Position numbers and translations under genes: made by a program. Of a DNA stretch of 64,000 nucleotides, positions 12,041 through 23,086 are shown piece after piece. The notes below the pieces were generated by a model. The model had not been told where the DNA came from and made no database searches. It was given only the letters and a program-made list of their open reading frames with translations. Within the stretch, counting starts at the first letter, position 1, and every line of letters begins with the position of its first letter. Origin of the DNA: Gymnopus androsaceus JB14 (lineage: Eukaryota; Basidiomycota; Agaricomycetes; Agaricales; Omphalotaceae); assembly GCA_009733575.1 (NCBI GenBank), contig ML769387.1:124001-188000 (forward strand). Direction: 5' to 3'.

Positions 12041-13332
12041 ATGCAGAAAGATGGCCAGTTGCGCGACGGTCTGTGGATCAAAAAAGTCCCTTCGCTATAC
12101 GACAAGAACCAAGTTTCCAACTGGCTTTTCCGCATAAAATATCCCGGAAATTGGTCCGCGGACAAGGTCGACAACTTCGAGGCAACTCTGGATAATTTAT
12201 GCCTCTTGGTTCGTCTTCAGATTGTTGCCTTTACGTTTGAAAACACTGCAATGCATTAGTGGGTGTATTCGTTGACTGTCTCCACTTCCAAACTCATCTT
12301 GAACAACTAGTACAAGTCATCATTCGATGGATATTTCTCATTCTGGCTTGTATCAGCGTCTCGTAGTAGAAGGAAAGGGCTCATACTGTTTTGGAATGAA
12401 CACTCTCTTCTTGCAGATGATTAGAGCTCTTGGTTATCGGTGAGTGCTCTAGTTCCATCGGATCCGCCTTCAATAGATAATCCTTTGCGCCGAGTAGTGC
12501 ATTCTCTGGGGCAGCAAGGATCAACACCGCTTCACCGGATGCGCCTCCTAATTTTCTTGCTTTCGTACATAAAATACTCTTTGTTCAGCCTTTCAGAGAT
12601 AGTAATACCACGTATTTCGTGGATGCAAGCGGCGGAGGCTCGTGTTTGACGCGTCCGATTCTCCTTAAACCAGGTGCCAAGGTCTTGGGTGCTACCCCAT
12701 CAGAATGGCATACCTTGGTGAAAACCTCACGTCCCGAATCGAGTCTAGGTGAGCATCTAGTGCATAGCCTCAGATTATAAATTTGGATCTCTCATATCAT
12801 CCATGTAGCATATTCACCCGATTCTAATGAGACTGCAAGGCTAGAGTGGCGCCTTGTCGTCTCGCATACTCCACGCAATGGACCTACCTCCACAAAAATC
12901 ATATATTCATTCCCAGAGGATGAGTTTTTCAATGCAGACTACGATGCCTCAAACATTGGTATCTATACGGGTGTGTGGGCACGGAAAGAATCGTTTTGGC
13001 AGGAGAATATCGTTTGTTCGAGATGTTTTTGGTTAACGGACGAAGAGATGGCAGGGGAAACGAACGATCAACTGGAATCGTCCCAAGGCGATGTTTACTC
13101 TGAAGGAGCTATACCGCGCTGGGACGGCTCCCTGATGTCTCGCTACCTTGGCCGCTTGGGACTCCAGAAGAACGAGCTCAAACGGCATGTGGGTACGCAT
13201 TCGGAAACGGTGAAGACATTTCACACAGAGCTAGAAAGAATGGCTATCTTGCGGGAATTCTTTGGAATTGATATATCTCAAACAGATCTCGAGAATATTC
13301 GAGGACGAGCACCTGCACTTGAGTTGCCTTGA
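12041..13332 (+). CDS. Arylamine N-acetyltransferase (NAT family)
   Basis: Transfers acetyl or acyl groups from CoA to arylamines, a xenobiotic-detoxifying activity. Spliced reading gives NLCLLVRLQIVAFTFENTAM, then across an intron HHSMDISHSGLYQRLVVEGK, the nucleophile motif GSYCFGMN (Cys), the next exon RAFSGAARINTASPDAPPNF, AFVHKILF (catalytic His) and YFVDASGGGSCLTRPILL (catalytic Asp). The Cys-His-Asp triad is therefore complete. Introns at about 12258-12310, 12439-12496 and 12749-12808 were placed from frame and consensus. The C-terminal half is longer than in bacterial NATs, with an extension ending FGIDISQTDLENIRGRAPAL, as in fungal homologues. Confidence 0.88.
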
Positions 13333-13452
13333 GTTGTACAAGCTATAATATTTGCATCTACTGTTGACAAAAGTAAAACTCGTACACTAAAATCTAAACA
13401 TTTCTTCAACTTTACTAGTTATGAGCTTCGAAATAGTATCTTTGTTGTGTTT

Positions 13453-15625
13453 CTAGGGGTCTATGAGATGTGGACACGCCGCCGATTTCTTAATCTCAGC
13501 ATCTTTAGTGAGTTTGGGCAAAAATCCGACTTCCGCCATACGCTCCATCATGTTGGTGTTTGAAACGAAGTTGCGGCGAATGACCTGAAGGATATTAGTA
13601 CTTGTATCGAGACACTCGAGAAAAAAATGAAACTCACAAATTCACCCAGTATGAACGACATCTCGATAAACGTGTAGGAAGACAGGCTGTCGCGCACTAT
13701 CCAGAGCAACTCAGCATTTTGACGTGCTCTAAGCACACTGATTTCAGGTTCAAGCCAACCACCTCGATCCTCATCACCCTCGTCAAATTCGTACGTGCTG
13801 AGATTTTTCAGGGAACATGTTCCTGTTGGGATATCGACGTTGGTGTAGTCAATACATAACACCAATTTATTGTGAGGAACGGAAGGATAGGTTTGACGCG
13901 CCAGAGCTTGGAGATGCGGGAGGTGTATGTTTATGTCAGTCGTCGAAAGATTACGAAGGTACTGCACATTTGTTGGTTCGAAGATCATTCTACGTTCTTC
14001 TTTAGCTCTTTCTAAGTATTATCAGGATTGGTTTGTAGAATAGGTGTAAAGGAGAAAGGGATCCTACCTTCATATTCCTCTTGCTTGAGTTTACAATATG
14101 CCTTGTGTCCGCCGGTCTTCCAGTGTTTACGCTGACATTCCGCAGAACAATACGAAGTGACCAGACAGCCACTACATAGCTTGAGCTCTTTCATTTGCTT
14201 TGGTGGAGCTTTGCACTAGTACATCAATTTGAGAAAATAGGCTGATTTGAGCAAGGGTAGAAGAACACACCATCTCGGAAGCACAACTCTTTTGAGCCTC
14301 CTTTTGCTTAGGCGCTGTCTCTAACAAATCTTCGCGCATCGCAGTCAAGCTCTTGAATGCATCCCACTCTTTTTCCAGGTAACTTTTCCTCATTGCTTCA
14401 TCCTGTGCACCGTATCCGATAGACTTGAGTTTCTCGTATGATATCTTCACGACACACCCAATGACAAGGCTCCGCGTTAGCGACTCTGTAATAATAATTC
14501 TGATGTATTCCCGAGGGAACTTAGCTAGGTCGTCAAAATGCTTTGCTAGGTCGCAGAGCCCCTGCAACAACCCGGCTTTCAACGACTCGCGAATGTATGG
14601 GAATCCGGTGTTCCGAATGAGCGTGAATCGCAATGATACTACGGAGACTGAGACGCAGTTTTTCAATTGGTGCCACTCGTTGGTTTCCTTAGACCCTCGA
14701 TATGCATTGAATAACTTGGTTATCTTCACCAAAGTATTTGTGTACGTTGTTACCACTTTCTTCTCGAGTAGCAGATCGGTGAAGTAGTGTCGCGGCTTTC
14801 GCATTAGGAGGTGTAATACGTTCGTAGCGATGGCGAGTGAACGAACCTTGCTCTTTGCGAGATGGCTTTTCGCTCGCGAAAGAGCGAGATCAGCGATTTC
14901 CACAGGCTTATCCTCTAGCTTAGCAGCTTTCGATAGCTCATTTAGTTGTTCCCAAGTGATATTGAAACAAAGATTTTGGAAGAAGATGGCGGTAAAATCG
15001 AGATCTTCGGGAGGAGCCTTCATCCAATATCGCGCAGTCATTTCGAAGATCCCGGGTGTATCCTTGATCATAACGGCGTTCACCTTTGGGACAGAGAGAA
15101 GTTCATTAAAGGTTCGAATCACAAAAGAGCAGGTATTGTGTGCATCGTCCAAGGGAGTGTCAACCCTTTGCTTGAACAGATATATCCCCCACTGGACCAT
15201 TCCTGGCAAGCCTTCGATGACAAGATCGACAAGATGTGGCTGAGTCTTGAGAATACCACCCCCTCCAGGCTTAGCGAGTACGTGAAAAGCAATGAGGGCT
15301 TTCTCGGACGGATCGTGGTTTTCTTCTCCGGGTGCAGCTGATCTGGGAGGTACGACGTTCGAAGGAACGTTTTTCAATTGAAGTTGGTAAGGAAGACCCA
15401 TAGAATGGAAGAAAGAGGCATGAAACCGGGCAGCATACCCGATAGGTAGTCAGTGGACACTGTCCCATCTCTTCTACGTTTATGTTTTTCGCGAGATCTC
15501 GAGTGATCTGTGAGTCAAGTTGTAATTGCTCTGAAGTTATGCTATTGTTGAACGTACTACACATACCTGATTTCCGGAATTTCGGTCATACGGTGAGAAA
15601 TTTCATCCAAGAGAGGATTCGACAT
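13453..15625 (-). CDS. MYND-type zinc-finger protein
   Basis: A long helical N-terminal part (14172-15401, about 400 residues, no known enzyme motif) is followed by a MYND finger: CASEMVC, then [20 protein letters not shown] and GGHKAYC (about 14090-14280), which supplies the Cys/His set for two zincs. MYND fingers bind proline-containing peptides in partner proteins. The C-terminal part reads TSPYLRNL-like text ending PHLIDP; the last exon (13453-13560) follows an intron and reads [20 protein letters not shown]. The start at 15625 ([19 protein letters not shown]) is upstream of two short exons. This is the common stand-alone MYND architecture of agaricomycetes. Substrate and partner are unknown. 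Confidence 0.8.
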
Positions 15626-16056
15626 GCTGAAAGGAGGAAGGAATGATGAATTATTTAGGGGCGGTAATCAAAATTGCTTGTCACCCGGCGTCTAATGCCT
15701 CGTCCTGTCCTGCTACTAGCATCTCTGTGGTGATAATCTAGCCACTGTTTCGAATTCTTTCGGGGATAGCCAAGGGAGAAAAAGAGCCAAGGATAGGAAC
15801 GGAGTTTATTTGACCTAGACACCTGTTCTATCGCTACTGCATGTCAACTCAACGCACGGATATTTGCCATTTCCGGTCATTTGATCTTTCAATCTTTCAA
15901 TCCAACGTCGAGGTCGAATGTGAACTTGCCAATCAGGTACTCTATACGATTAGCGGCGAAGAGTCTGCTCCGGAACAAGGTAATCACAAGCACTGGATTG
16001 CAGCATGGAAAAAAAATTCTAATAAATACCATCATGGTTGCATCTAACTACATACA

Positions 16057-18407
16057 ATGGCCAACTCTTTCACTTTCTCACTTTGGCTGTATCTCGCTTT
16101 TTCGGTGGTCCGATCTTCTGCTTCACTCTTGGCCTACGCACCTAGTCGTACTGCATGCCCTGATATCTCAAAATATCCCCTCGTTCACACATTTACTATC
16201 ACTCAACAGGTACTTAATCCGCTCGAGAGAACCTACATCACCGACCGGGAGAGCACCGTCATACCTGAAAGCTGGGAAGCTTGGCTCGGAAATGGCTCCG
16301 CTATTGGATACAACACAGCTGATTTTACGGGCCATTTTGCTAGAATTGGAATAGCTTTCTCTGGTGGGGGGTATAGGGCAAGTCAATTCGGAGCAGGAGT
16401 AATTTCCGCTATTGATGCTCGTAATACCACTGCTGTTGCGGCGGGAACAGGAGGTTTGTTGCAGGTCGCGTCGTATCTCAGCGGATTATCAGGTATGCAC
16501 TGTTCAAATTTTGACGGAGATGCCAGTGACCTCTAACCGCGCGTTCATATTAGGGGGATCCTGGCTGACTGCAGGGTTGTACATGAACAATTTCCCTACC
16601 ATTCAGGACATGGTCCTCGGCTCGCAGCCTGGATGGTTACTCGAAGAGGATCTGGTACTTCCCGGGGGTGCAGCTGATCTCACTGCTCTTGAAAATGTGG
16701 AATACTACGGTGCCATTGTCGCAAGCTTGGTCGCAAAGACTGCTGCTGGATTGTAAGTCGTCAAACGCTTTCGTTCTACTAGTGCATTTTCTCACTCCCT
16801 CTGCGTAGCACTGTCACCATAGGTGACGCATGGGCTAGGTATGATAATGCGTGATTATTACCCCCGGCGATGTATTTACAGCCACTCAGGATGCTTTCCT
16901 ATCATTTTCTGAGTGGGACTAGTGAATCCAACTTCTTCGACCCATCTTCTCATGGTGCCGGTCAATTATGGTCGCAAATCGCAGATGCCACCTTCTTCAA
17001 GAACAAACAAGCACCGTTCCTCTGGTGGTTGTCGACACTGAAGGCACTTACGATAACACGACAGGAACAACTCCCTTACTCTGCCTGTATATGAGGTACG
17101 TTCTGTGATCAGTGTCAACGCAAATCTAACGTTGGTGATAGGTCTCTCCTTATGAATTTGCCTCGTTCGATCCAGATATCTCAGCAGGTGCAAATCTGAC
17201 ATTCATTGGTACATCACTGTCTGGAGGTGCCCCAGTCGACCACGCTTCATGCATTACCGGTTTCGACGAAGCAGGCTTTGTGATTGGTACTAGCTCAAAT
17301 GTCTTCTGGGTAAGCTTTGATATATGCATGGAGCGGATTTAATTTTCATAGTCCCTCATTGTCTACCAGGCACTATTGAACGAGGCAGCGGAAGATGTGG
17401 AGCTTCTACAAGAATTATTGGGCTCAGTCTATAGCCTGGGCTAACAGTTGACAATGCGGTTGTCTCCAAATGGCCAAAGTACAGAATATAGTGTTACATT
17501 CAAATTGAGAACGACTACTTACACGCTTCCGTGTTAGCCCGTTCTACGGAATTGCTTCTTCCACGAATCCGTATTCCAGCAACCCTGAACTGAACCTTAT
17601 CGACGGCGGTACTAACGGCGAAAATATTCCCCTCAATCCTTTACTTGTAAATGCCCGTGCGATAGATACCATTGTTGCAGTCGATGCCAGCGACGACACT
17701 GATGAAGACTGGCCCAAGTTCGTATTGCATTCGACCTTAAATTTCAAGGTTACGGTGCTGACGCCTATCTCTACGATCTCTTAGCGGACTCTCTCTCCTG
17801 TTTAGCACAGAAAGACTTTCCACGCTCCTTGTGGATTCGGTGAGTGGGTATTATTGACCGACTTGTAAATCAGTTCTGACAGAATATCTACAGCATCAAC
17901 AACTTCCAGAAATACCTGCTTCCACTGATGACTTTATAGCCCAAGGTCTTAACCTTCGGCCCACATTCTTTGGCTGTGATTCGACGGATACTCCGCTCGT
18001 TATCTACATACCCAACGCCCCGCCGCTCACAGGCGACGCTCCTTACACAAAGTACGTTCGTTCTTTCTTCTAGCGGATTCCTATTAAGTTCCCCTTCTTC
18101 CAGCGGTGCTACGGCCCAACTCCAATATCAAGTAAATGAAACCGAAATTATTCTAAAACAATCCTACGAAAACACCGTTGGCGGCTTTGTCCCCAATACC
18201 AACTTACCTGACCCTAACTGGGGTAGATGTTTGCAATGTGCTGCAGTCGACCGTTCGCGTCTGAAAGTGACGCCCACTGTTGACCGATCTGCTTTCTGTA
18301 CGACATGCTTCACGCAATACTGCTACAACACAGCCAACCTAACCAGTAGTGCGGAGCTTCCGAACCGACAGTTGAACTATGCAGGGCCTAACTCGAAGTC
18401 GTTGTAG
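16057..18407 (+). pseudogene. Lysophospholipase (phospholipase B) paralogue with frameshifts
   Basis: Encodes a signal peptide (MANSFTFSLWLYLAFSVVRS) and the cytosolic-PLA2/PLB catalytic domain with the nucleophile elbow [15 protein letters not shown] and, downstream, GTSLSGGAPVDHASC, the catalytic-Asp region [17 protein letters not shown] and a Cys-rich tail ([25 protein letters not shown]). Compared with the intact paralogue at 27.2-29.6 kb, one base is missing at about 17020, another at about 17078 and another at about 17440; each moves the conserved reading into another frame. All other exons are clean, so decay is recent, or the breaks are sequence errors. An active enzyme would release fatty acids from phospholipids and lysophospholipids outside the cell. 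Confidence 0.75.
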
Positions 18408-18530
18408 ATGACTTCTGAACCGAAGAAATGTTTAAAAGCGCTTTAATTATAAGCATGTAGAATGATAATGTATGGAAAAGGGAATGTGTGCTAATGCTAA
18501 ATATTTGTCCGAATAAATACCGTCCCTTCT

Positions 18531-19892
18531 CTAACCAGAGCGTCCGTAGCCAGGTGGAGAAGTCGCTGACTCGGATTTTGAGATTTCACTGTAAGGATCC
18601 TGACCAGCAAAACCAGTCAAACCCAAAGTAGCATCCAAATCAAAAGGCTGACTTACAAAGCTGAGTGAGGAGTGGTTCTCGGAGCCACCAACGATGCTAT
18701 AAGGCAGGTAGGGAACTTCTCGCTACGATAAGGATGATACATATTAAGCTCAACGATTATACAGAAGACAGGGTAGTGCTCCATACCTCAGTTTTCAATC
18801 CAATCGGTGCATACTGCCCTCTCGAAGCTACATCCCCCACGCCACGGCTTGACTCCATATAGACAGCAGAGGGAGCTATCTGTGAGCGTCGCCGGCGCCT
18901 GATCAAGAACAGTATTGCTACAGCCAGCAGGCCCACGCCTATCACCCCTGCGATTAGCCCCGCAATTACTGCCGCATGCGTGGCTGTTCCCGCTACTCAG
19001 GCTTTCCTCTGGAGAGGTGAACGGGGATGTCGTTGGGGATGTCGTTGCAGAACCAGTTGAGGAAGGGGAAGCGGAACTGGATGATTCTGCGTGATCTGGT
19101 GCATGAAAGATAGGCTCAGAACAAGCATTTGACGGTTGGATGAAGGATAAAGCTGCTTGCCTGTAGTAGCTACTTCCGCCGCCAGAGTTTCATTGAATGC
19201 ATTGGTTCCCTATACATACGCAATGAAACGGGACTCGATATGAGGTTTTAAAAATGCGGCGCACCGTAACGTTTTGATATGCCCAGTCCGGTACAGCTGT
19301 TCCACCTAATAGCTGGTCAGAAAGTGTCCAGTAAAAGGAATAAATCCGTCAAGTACTTGGTAGTCCAGTGGAAACCTATTCGAACACTTTTGTAAGTAAA
19401 TAGTTTGGGAACAGATAAGCACAACGGATGGCTCACCCGTCACTTATAGCTCGTACAATTCTCTGACCACTGATCCCATCTGCAGGAGAAGTTGAGGATA
19501 TAGAGAAATCAAGCGCAAATGGAGGCATACGTTGGGTATAGTAGGTCTTTTGATTGACATAATCGACAAAGAGATACTAGATTGTAAACCACCGTCGTAC
19601 AGAGACAAGGATTCTGATCTTCCGCTGATAATGTGTATCCTGAGGCCGAGGTGAGTTCAGAAAAGTAAGCTGCATAAAATGTGGTGAATCAACGTTTCTC
19701 TGAATGCTGAAAGACGGCTTACATCCATTTGAGGTGGTGCAAACTGAATTGAGGTTCTCTGCTATCTCGCAAGGACTCTGACCGAGAGAATTACTGGACT
19801 GGAAAGAAGAAGGTAAGGATCAGAGTGAGATTATTACATGTACGGCGGTTTACCCATGTGTATGTGCTGCATGAGATGCTCGTCGCATTCAT
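18531..19892 (-). CDS. Single-pass membrane protein of a fungal-specific family
   Basis: Spliced reading from 19892 gives MNATSISCSTYTW, SSNSLGQSPCEIAENLNSVC, a Cys-rich segment with CLCTTVVYNLVSLCRLC and RWDQWSENCTSYK, then GGTAVPDWAYQNVT, a Ser/Thr-rich stretch (TTSPTTSPFTS), a transmembrane helix (GVGLLAVAILFLI) followed by RRRRRSQ, and a cytoplasmic tail ending SESATSPPGYGRSG. This order (SLGQSPC and cysteine motifs, glycosylatable stalk, one helix, tail) is one I recognise from many uncharacterised agaricomycete membrane proteins; topology is N-outside. The start follows an acceptor (ctttctag at about 19905), so a 5' exon with a signal peptide may be missing. Function unknown; a surface sensor or anchor is possible. 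Confidence 0.7.
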
Positions 19893-19985
19893 CTCGTTGC
19901 GCTGCTAGAAAGAGGAGATGGACGTTAAGAATAAAGTTGGCGAAACATCGCGCTCGGGTTTGACGCTTTGTGTCCCTGGGATCGG

Positions 19986-20219
19986 TTAAAATGGCTGTAT
20001 AGGATCAAAATCTGTTGGAACACCATATTCCGGGCGGCAAAACAAAGGGTCGGGCGCAGGGCCGTCGAGCTGTGAGGGAAGAGCTGCCTCTTGAGCTGCC
20101 TTACTGTAAGCCTTCCTGAGAGTGAGCGCTCGAGGGAGAGTAGACTCGAGGAATCTCAACTAAATTCGGAGAACAAATGGCAGTGCAACTTGAAGCACTA
20201 CACTGCGCCTACATACCAT
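19986..20219 (-). CDS. Candidate 58-residue small protein with mitochondrial-type N-terminus
   Basis: An exon holding ATG at 20217-20219 is followed directly by a canonical 57-nt intron (gtatgt...aatttag, 20160-20216); the next exon stays open for 57 codons to TAA at 19986. The protein begins MLRFLESTLPRALTLRKAYS (basic, no acidic residue after Glu6 in the first twenty, amphipathic, like a mitochondrial presequence) and ends RPEYGVPTDFDPIQPF. Frame, splice sites and amino-acid texture agree, but no family is recognised. The stop is about 94 bp upstream of the start of the membrane-protein gene on the same strand, so it might instead be a 5' exon relic of that locus. A start codon cut off by an intron also occurs in the GMF gene here. 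Confidence 0.4.
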
Positions 20220-20364
20220 GCATGCCACTGACTAGGAATCGTAATTGCCAAAATATTTATTAATGCTTAGCTGCATAAAAACAACTGAGTTTACACAACC
20301 AAGGAAGCAGAGAATTGAAGCACAGAATGGACAGAAAGAGAGAATAAGCGCCAACGCATTATTT

Positions 20365-20522
20365 CGGACTGCTTCCGAATCCCGACGATCCGACACCTTG
20401 CCACGCGGTCCGTGATGCCCGGTTCACCGGCACACTCAGCCCAACCTTACAGCCTGCCTTGTCTCAAGGACTGCATTACACAGGCGTGAACCACTATCCC
20501 ACTAGGGTTGACCCAAGGGGTC
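20365..20522 (-). ncRNA. Candidate structured RNA (unassigned)
   Basis: A GC-rich block in AT-rich surroundings contains four local stems: GACCC/GGGTC (510-522 of the 20 kb block), CCTTG-AGA-CAAGG (20457-20469), a long hairpin GTG.TGCCGG-TGAA-CCGGGCA.CAC (about 20412-20435) and CGGAC/GTCCG closing 20365-20412. On the minus strand it contains ATAGTGGTTCACGCCTG, which resembles a Pol III A box, and a TTTTT run follows at about 20280. It is not a tRNA and does not fit the order of SRP RNA elements. Strand and ends are uncertain. Confidence 0.3.
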
Positions 20523-21560
20523 CTGAAGCTGAGGTGAAAAGAAGTTAAACAAGGGAGCCGATTAATAATTTTGCCCTATGTATCATTTGAAGCAAGGCAC
20601 GAAATTCTTGAGCCTGGGGTTCAATATCCCAGATGCCTTTCCGACATATCCGAATGCTATTCCGGTTGCTCCGATAGCTTTGTTTTCCTCCTCAGTATGC
20701 ATTTAAATCAATTTATATTGAACTATATAAGAATACACTACAATAGTTTGAACAGAGGCTGGATGCTGGAGAGAATGAAATAAACTGTACATATGCGAAG
20801 AGGGAATAGACCAAGATATGTCACAATCTGTGAGGTGGCGTGTTCAGTGAGGAACCCAGTGAAAGCCCCAGTGGTACACACCTTAGCTGTCAGGTTGAAT
20901 GAGATAACCGAGTCTATGTATGATAGAATATTAGCATGTTATGACACGAGAAATAGAAATTCAACTCACGAAAGGCGCCCCATCTGCGAACCACAAGGAA
21001 TAAAGAAAATCAACCGCAAGAATACAATTGGACGAGAAAGCATTTGACGAGAGCTTGATAGGCAAAACGAAGCATTGGCTCATTGAAGATTATTGAGAGC
21101 TTGGGTGTTGAAGATTGAAGTCCGATGTCTTGAACAACCGAACAGCGTTTTTTGCAAACGTTAAAGGCATTGAATCGTTGAATACATTGCATAGTCCACT
21201 GTCAGCTACTGAGCGTAACTTGAACGAGGCTTGAGCTGGCTTTGAGGATGATGGTCAAGGAAAAAAAGATGATTCCACGAACAATCAACGTGACTCGGTG
21301 CGTCGGTGCGTCGGTCACCTGCCTGACGGAAGCAAAACAATAACTGAAGTTAGGATGGATATTCTTTCGTGCCAGGGACTTCCTGGCCCTGTGAAGTACG
21401 TGGTACAAAAAAAAATATAACTACAGCGCCATCTCCATGATTTTAACCCCTGTTTGAAATATTTGAGCCCGCGCACCAAAGGAAATTTCGGCCCTTGCTT
21501 ATCCGAAACCTTTCATCCCGCGGTCATCTGAAGGTCTGGCTGTGTAGACGACGCTGGAAC
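20523..21560. other. AT-rich intergenic stretch
   Basis: About 1 kb with several short ORFs and no recognisable domain, TIR or RNA gene. Possibly old transposon-derived sequence. Confidence 0.35.
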
Positions 21561-21569
21561 GATGAAGTT

Positions 21570-22940
21570 GGTTTCCTCATGCCTCGTTTGAATATCCTCA
21601 CCATGCAGAGCACATCGGGTCCCTAAATCGCCCCGAATTTTACTAGCAAAGCGTCGTGAATACTACGATGAGAAGAAAATTTTTGTTGATGAACTTGCTG
21701 TAGCGGAGGACAAGGCAATTCAGGATATTGTCGACACCCAGAACGAAGTCGGCATGAGAACAATTACCGATGGCGAATTTAGGAGGATACGTCCGTGATT
21801 GTTTCCTTAGACGCTCACTGTAACCTTCTTCAGTACCTCTTCTTCGATGGTGTTTTTGACAATGTCGAGGGAGGAGGTTACTCTGATGGCAAGAGCCACT
21901 CAAAAGTCTCAACGACCTTTCCGGAATTATTTTGTTGTACATGACACGCAAGAATCTTGTAATTTCGGGTCTACGCTACTCAGGATTACATTCCATATGT
22001 GGGCGCCAAGGGGTTTCCATCGTGTCTGTGCACAGTACGTTGCCTAATCACTTCAGGATGTCCTTTACCGAAATATCAGCTAGGGAAGACTTCGTCGTGT
22101 CAAACCGTTTTACAAATCCTTAGTTTGAATACTTGAAGAAAATTATCCCCGCTGAGGTATGTACTGGTACATCCTCTAACTGTCCGTGCTTATCCGTGCT
22201 TTTCTCCAGAAACACAGCTTACCATCTGCGATCTTGAGTTTTTCCATGTTTGGCATGGTCAATATGCGTATCCCAAGGACGTATACGCCAACGACGGTTC
22301 GTTTTTTCTTGACACCAAGTTTCATTTACTTATCTGGTGCTTCATACAGAGGAATATTTTGCCGATGTTGCGACTGCGTACCAGGAGGAAATTGAGGACT
22401 CGTACTCGATGGGGTGCCATGCGTACTATCGTTTCGATTCTCTTCGACTTGTCTTTATTGTACTCAATCAGGCAACATCCAATTCTATGACCCTCTTTTC
22501 CCCTTATTTTGTTCCGATACTGTCCTCTCTGAGACGGAACAAGCTGGTGCCGACCGCGAGAAGCTACTCTCGACTTATATCAAGGCGTACCAGGACTGTT
22601 TGAAGGGAAGACCGACCGATATGAATGTTGGGTTGCATTTGTGCCGCGGTAACTTTAGAATGATTATTTCTTGTTATTCCTGATTAAGGGCTTCAAAATA
22701 GGATGGAAAGGGCGTTTCGGAGGGAGGATATGATGAGATTGCGATCCGGTTGTTCAACGAGATTCCAGTAGACTATTACTATGTAAATGCGTCTTCTTCC
22801 ATGTTGGCGATACTGACTTCGCCTTAATCTCTAGCTTGAATACGACAGTGAACGTGCAGGAACATCCGAACCCTTAAGACATCTACCTAAAAACAAGGTC
22901 GTTGTTCTCGGTATAGTTACCACCAGATCCCCAAAAGTAA
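21570..22940 (+). pseudogene. Decayed MetE-like (cobalamin-independent methionine synthase fold) gene
   Basis: Fragments of a UROD/MetE-like protein lie in order: AEHIGSLNRPEF, AKRREYYDEKKIFVDELAVA, VGMRTITDGEFRR, FFDGVFDNVEG, FEYLKKIIPAE, HGQYAYPKDVYAND, EEYFADVATAYQEEIED, NIQFYDPLFPLFCSD, DMNVGLHLCRGNF, GGYDEIAIRLFNEI, YYLEYDSERAG, LPKNKVVVLGI. The reading is broken by a frame change around 21585-21610, a missing base near 21640 (EF/LLAKR boundary), and an in-frame TAG at 22121, where relatives have a sense codon before FEYLKK. The C-terminal segment with the last zinc-ligand cysteine (CGF-type motif) is absent. It is very probably non-functional. Confidence 0.75.
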
Positions 22941-23086
22941 CTGTAAGATCGAAGGCTGCTTCAAGCTTTAAGGAGAATAAGCGCCGATCAATCATTGAGC
23001 GTCTAAGTCATGTGAAGATGACATAATCTAGCAAGTACTCACACGCCTGGCTTGCAGACGACTTTATTTTTCACGCCAGCAAGATC

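Noticed and set aside
14425..15341. Plus-strand ORFs of 120-137 residues inside the MYND gene
   Set aside because: They mirror the long minus-strand coding exon and have no motif.
20440..20510. Similarity of the + strand to primate Alu / SRP RNA text (ACAGGCGTGAACCAC)
   Set aside because: Contamination is unlikely in a continuous fungal context, the match is short, and the order of elements does not fit SRP RNA. Kept only as an unassigned structured-RNA candidate.
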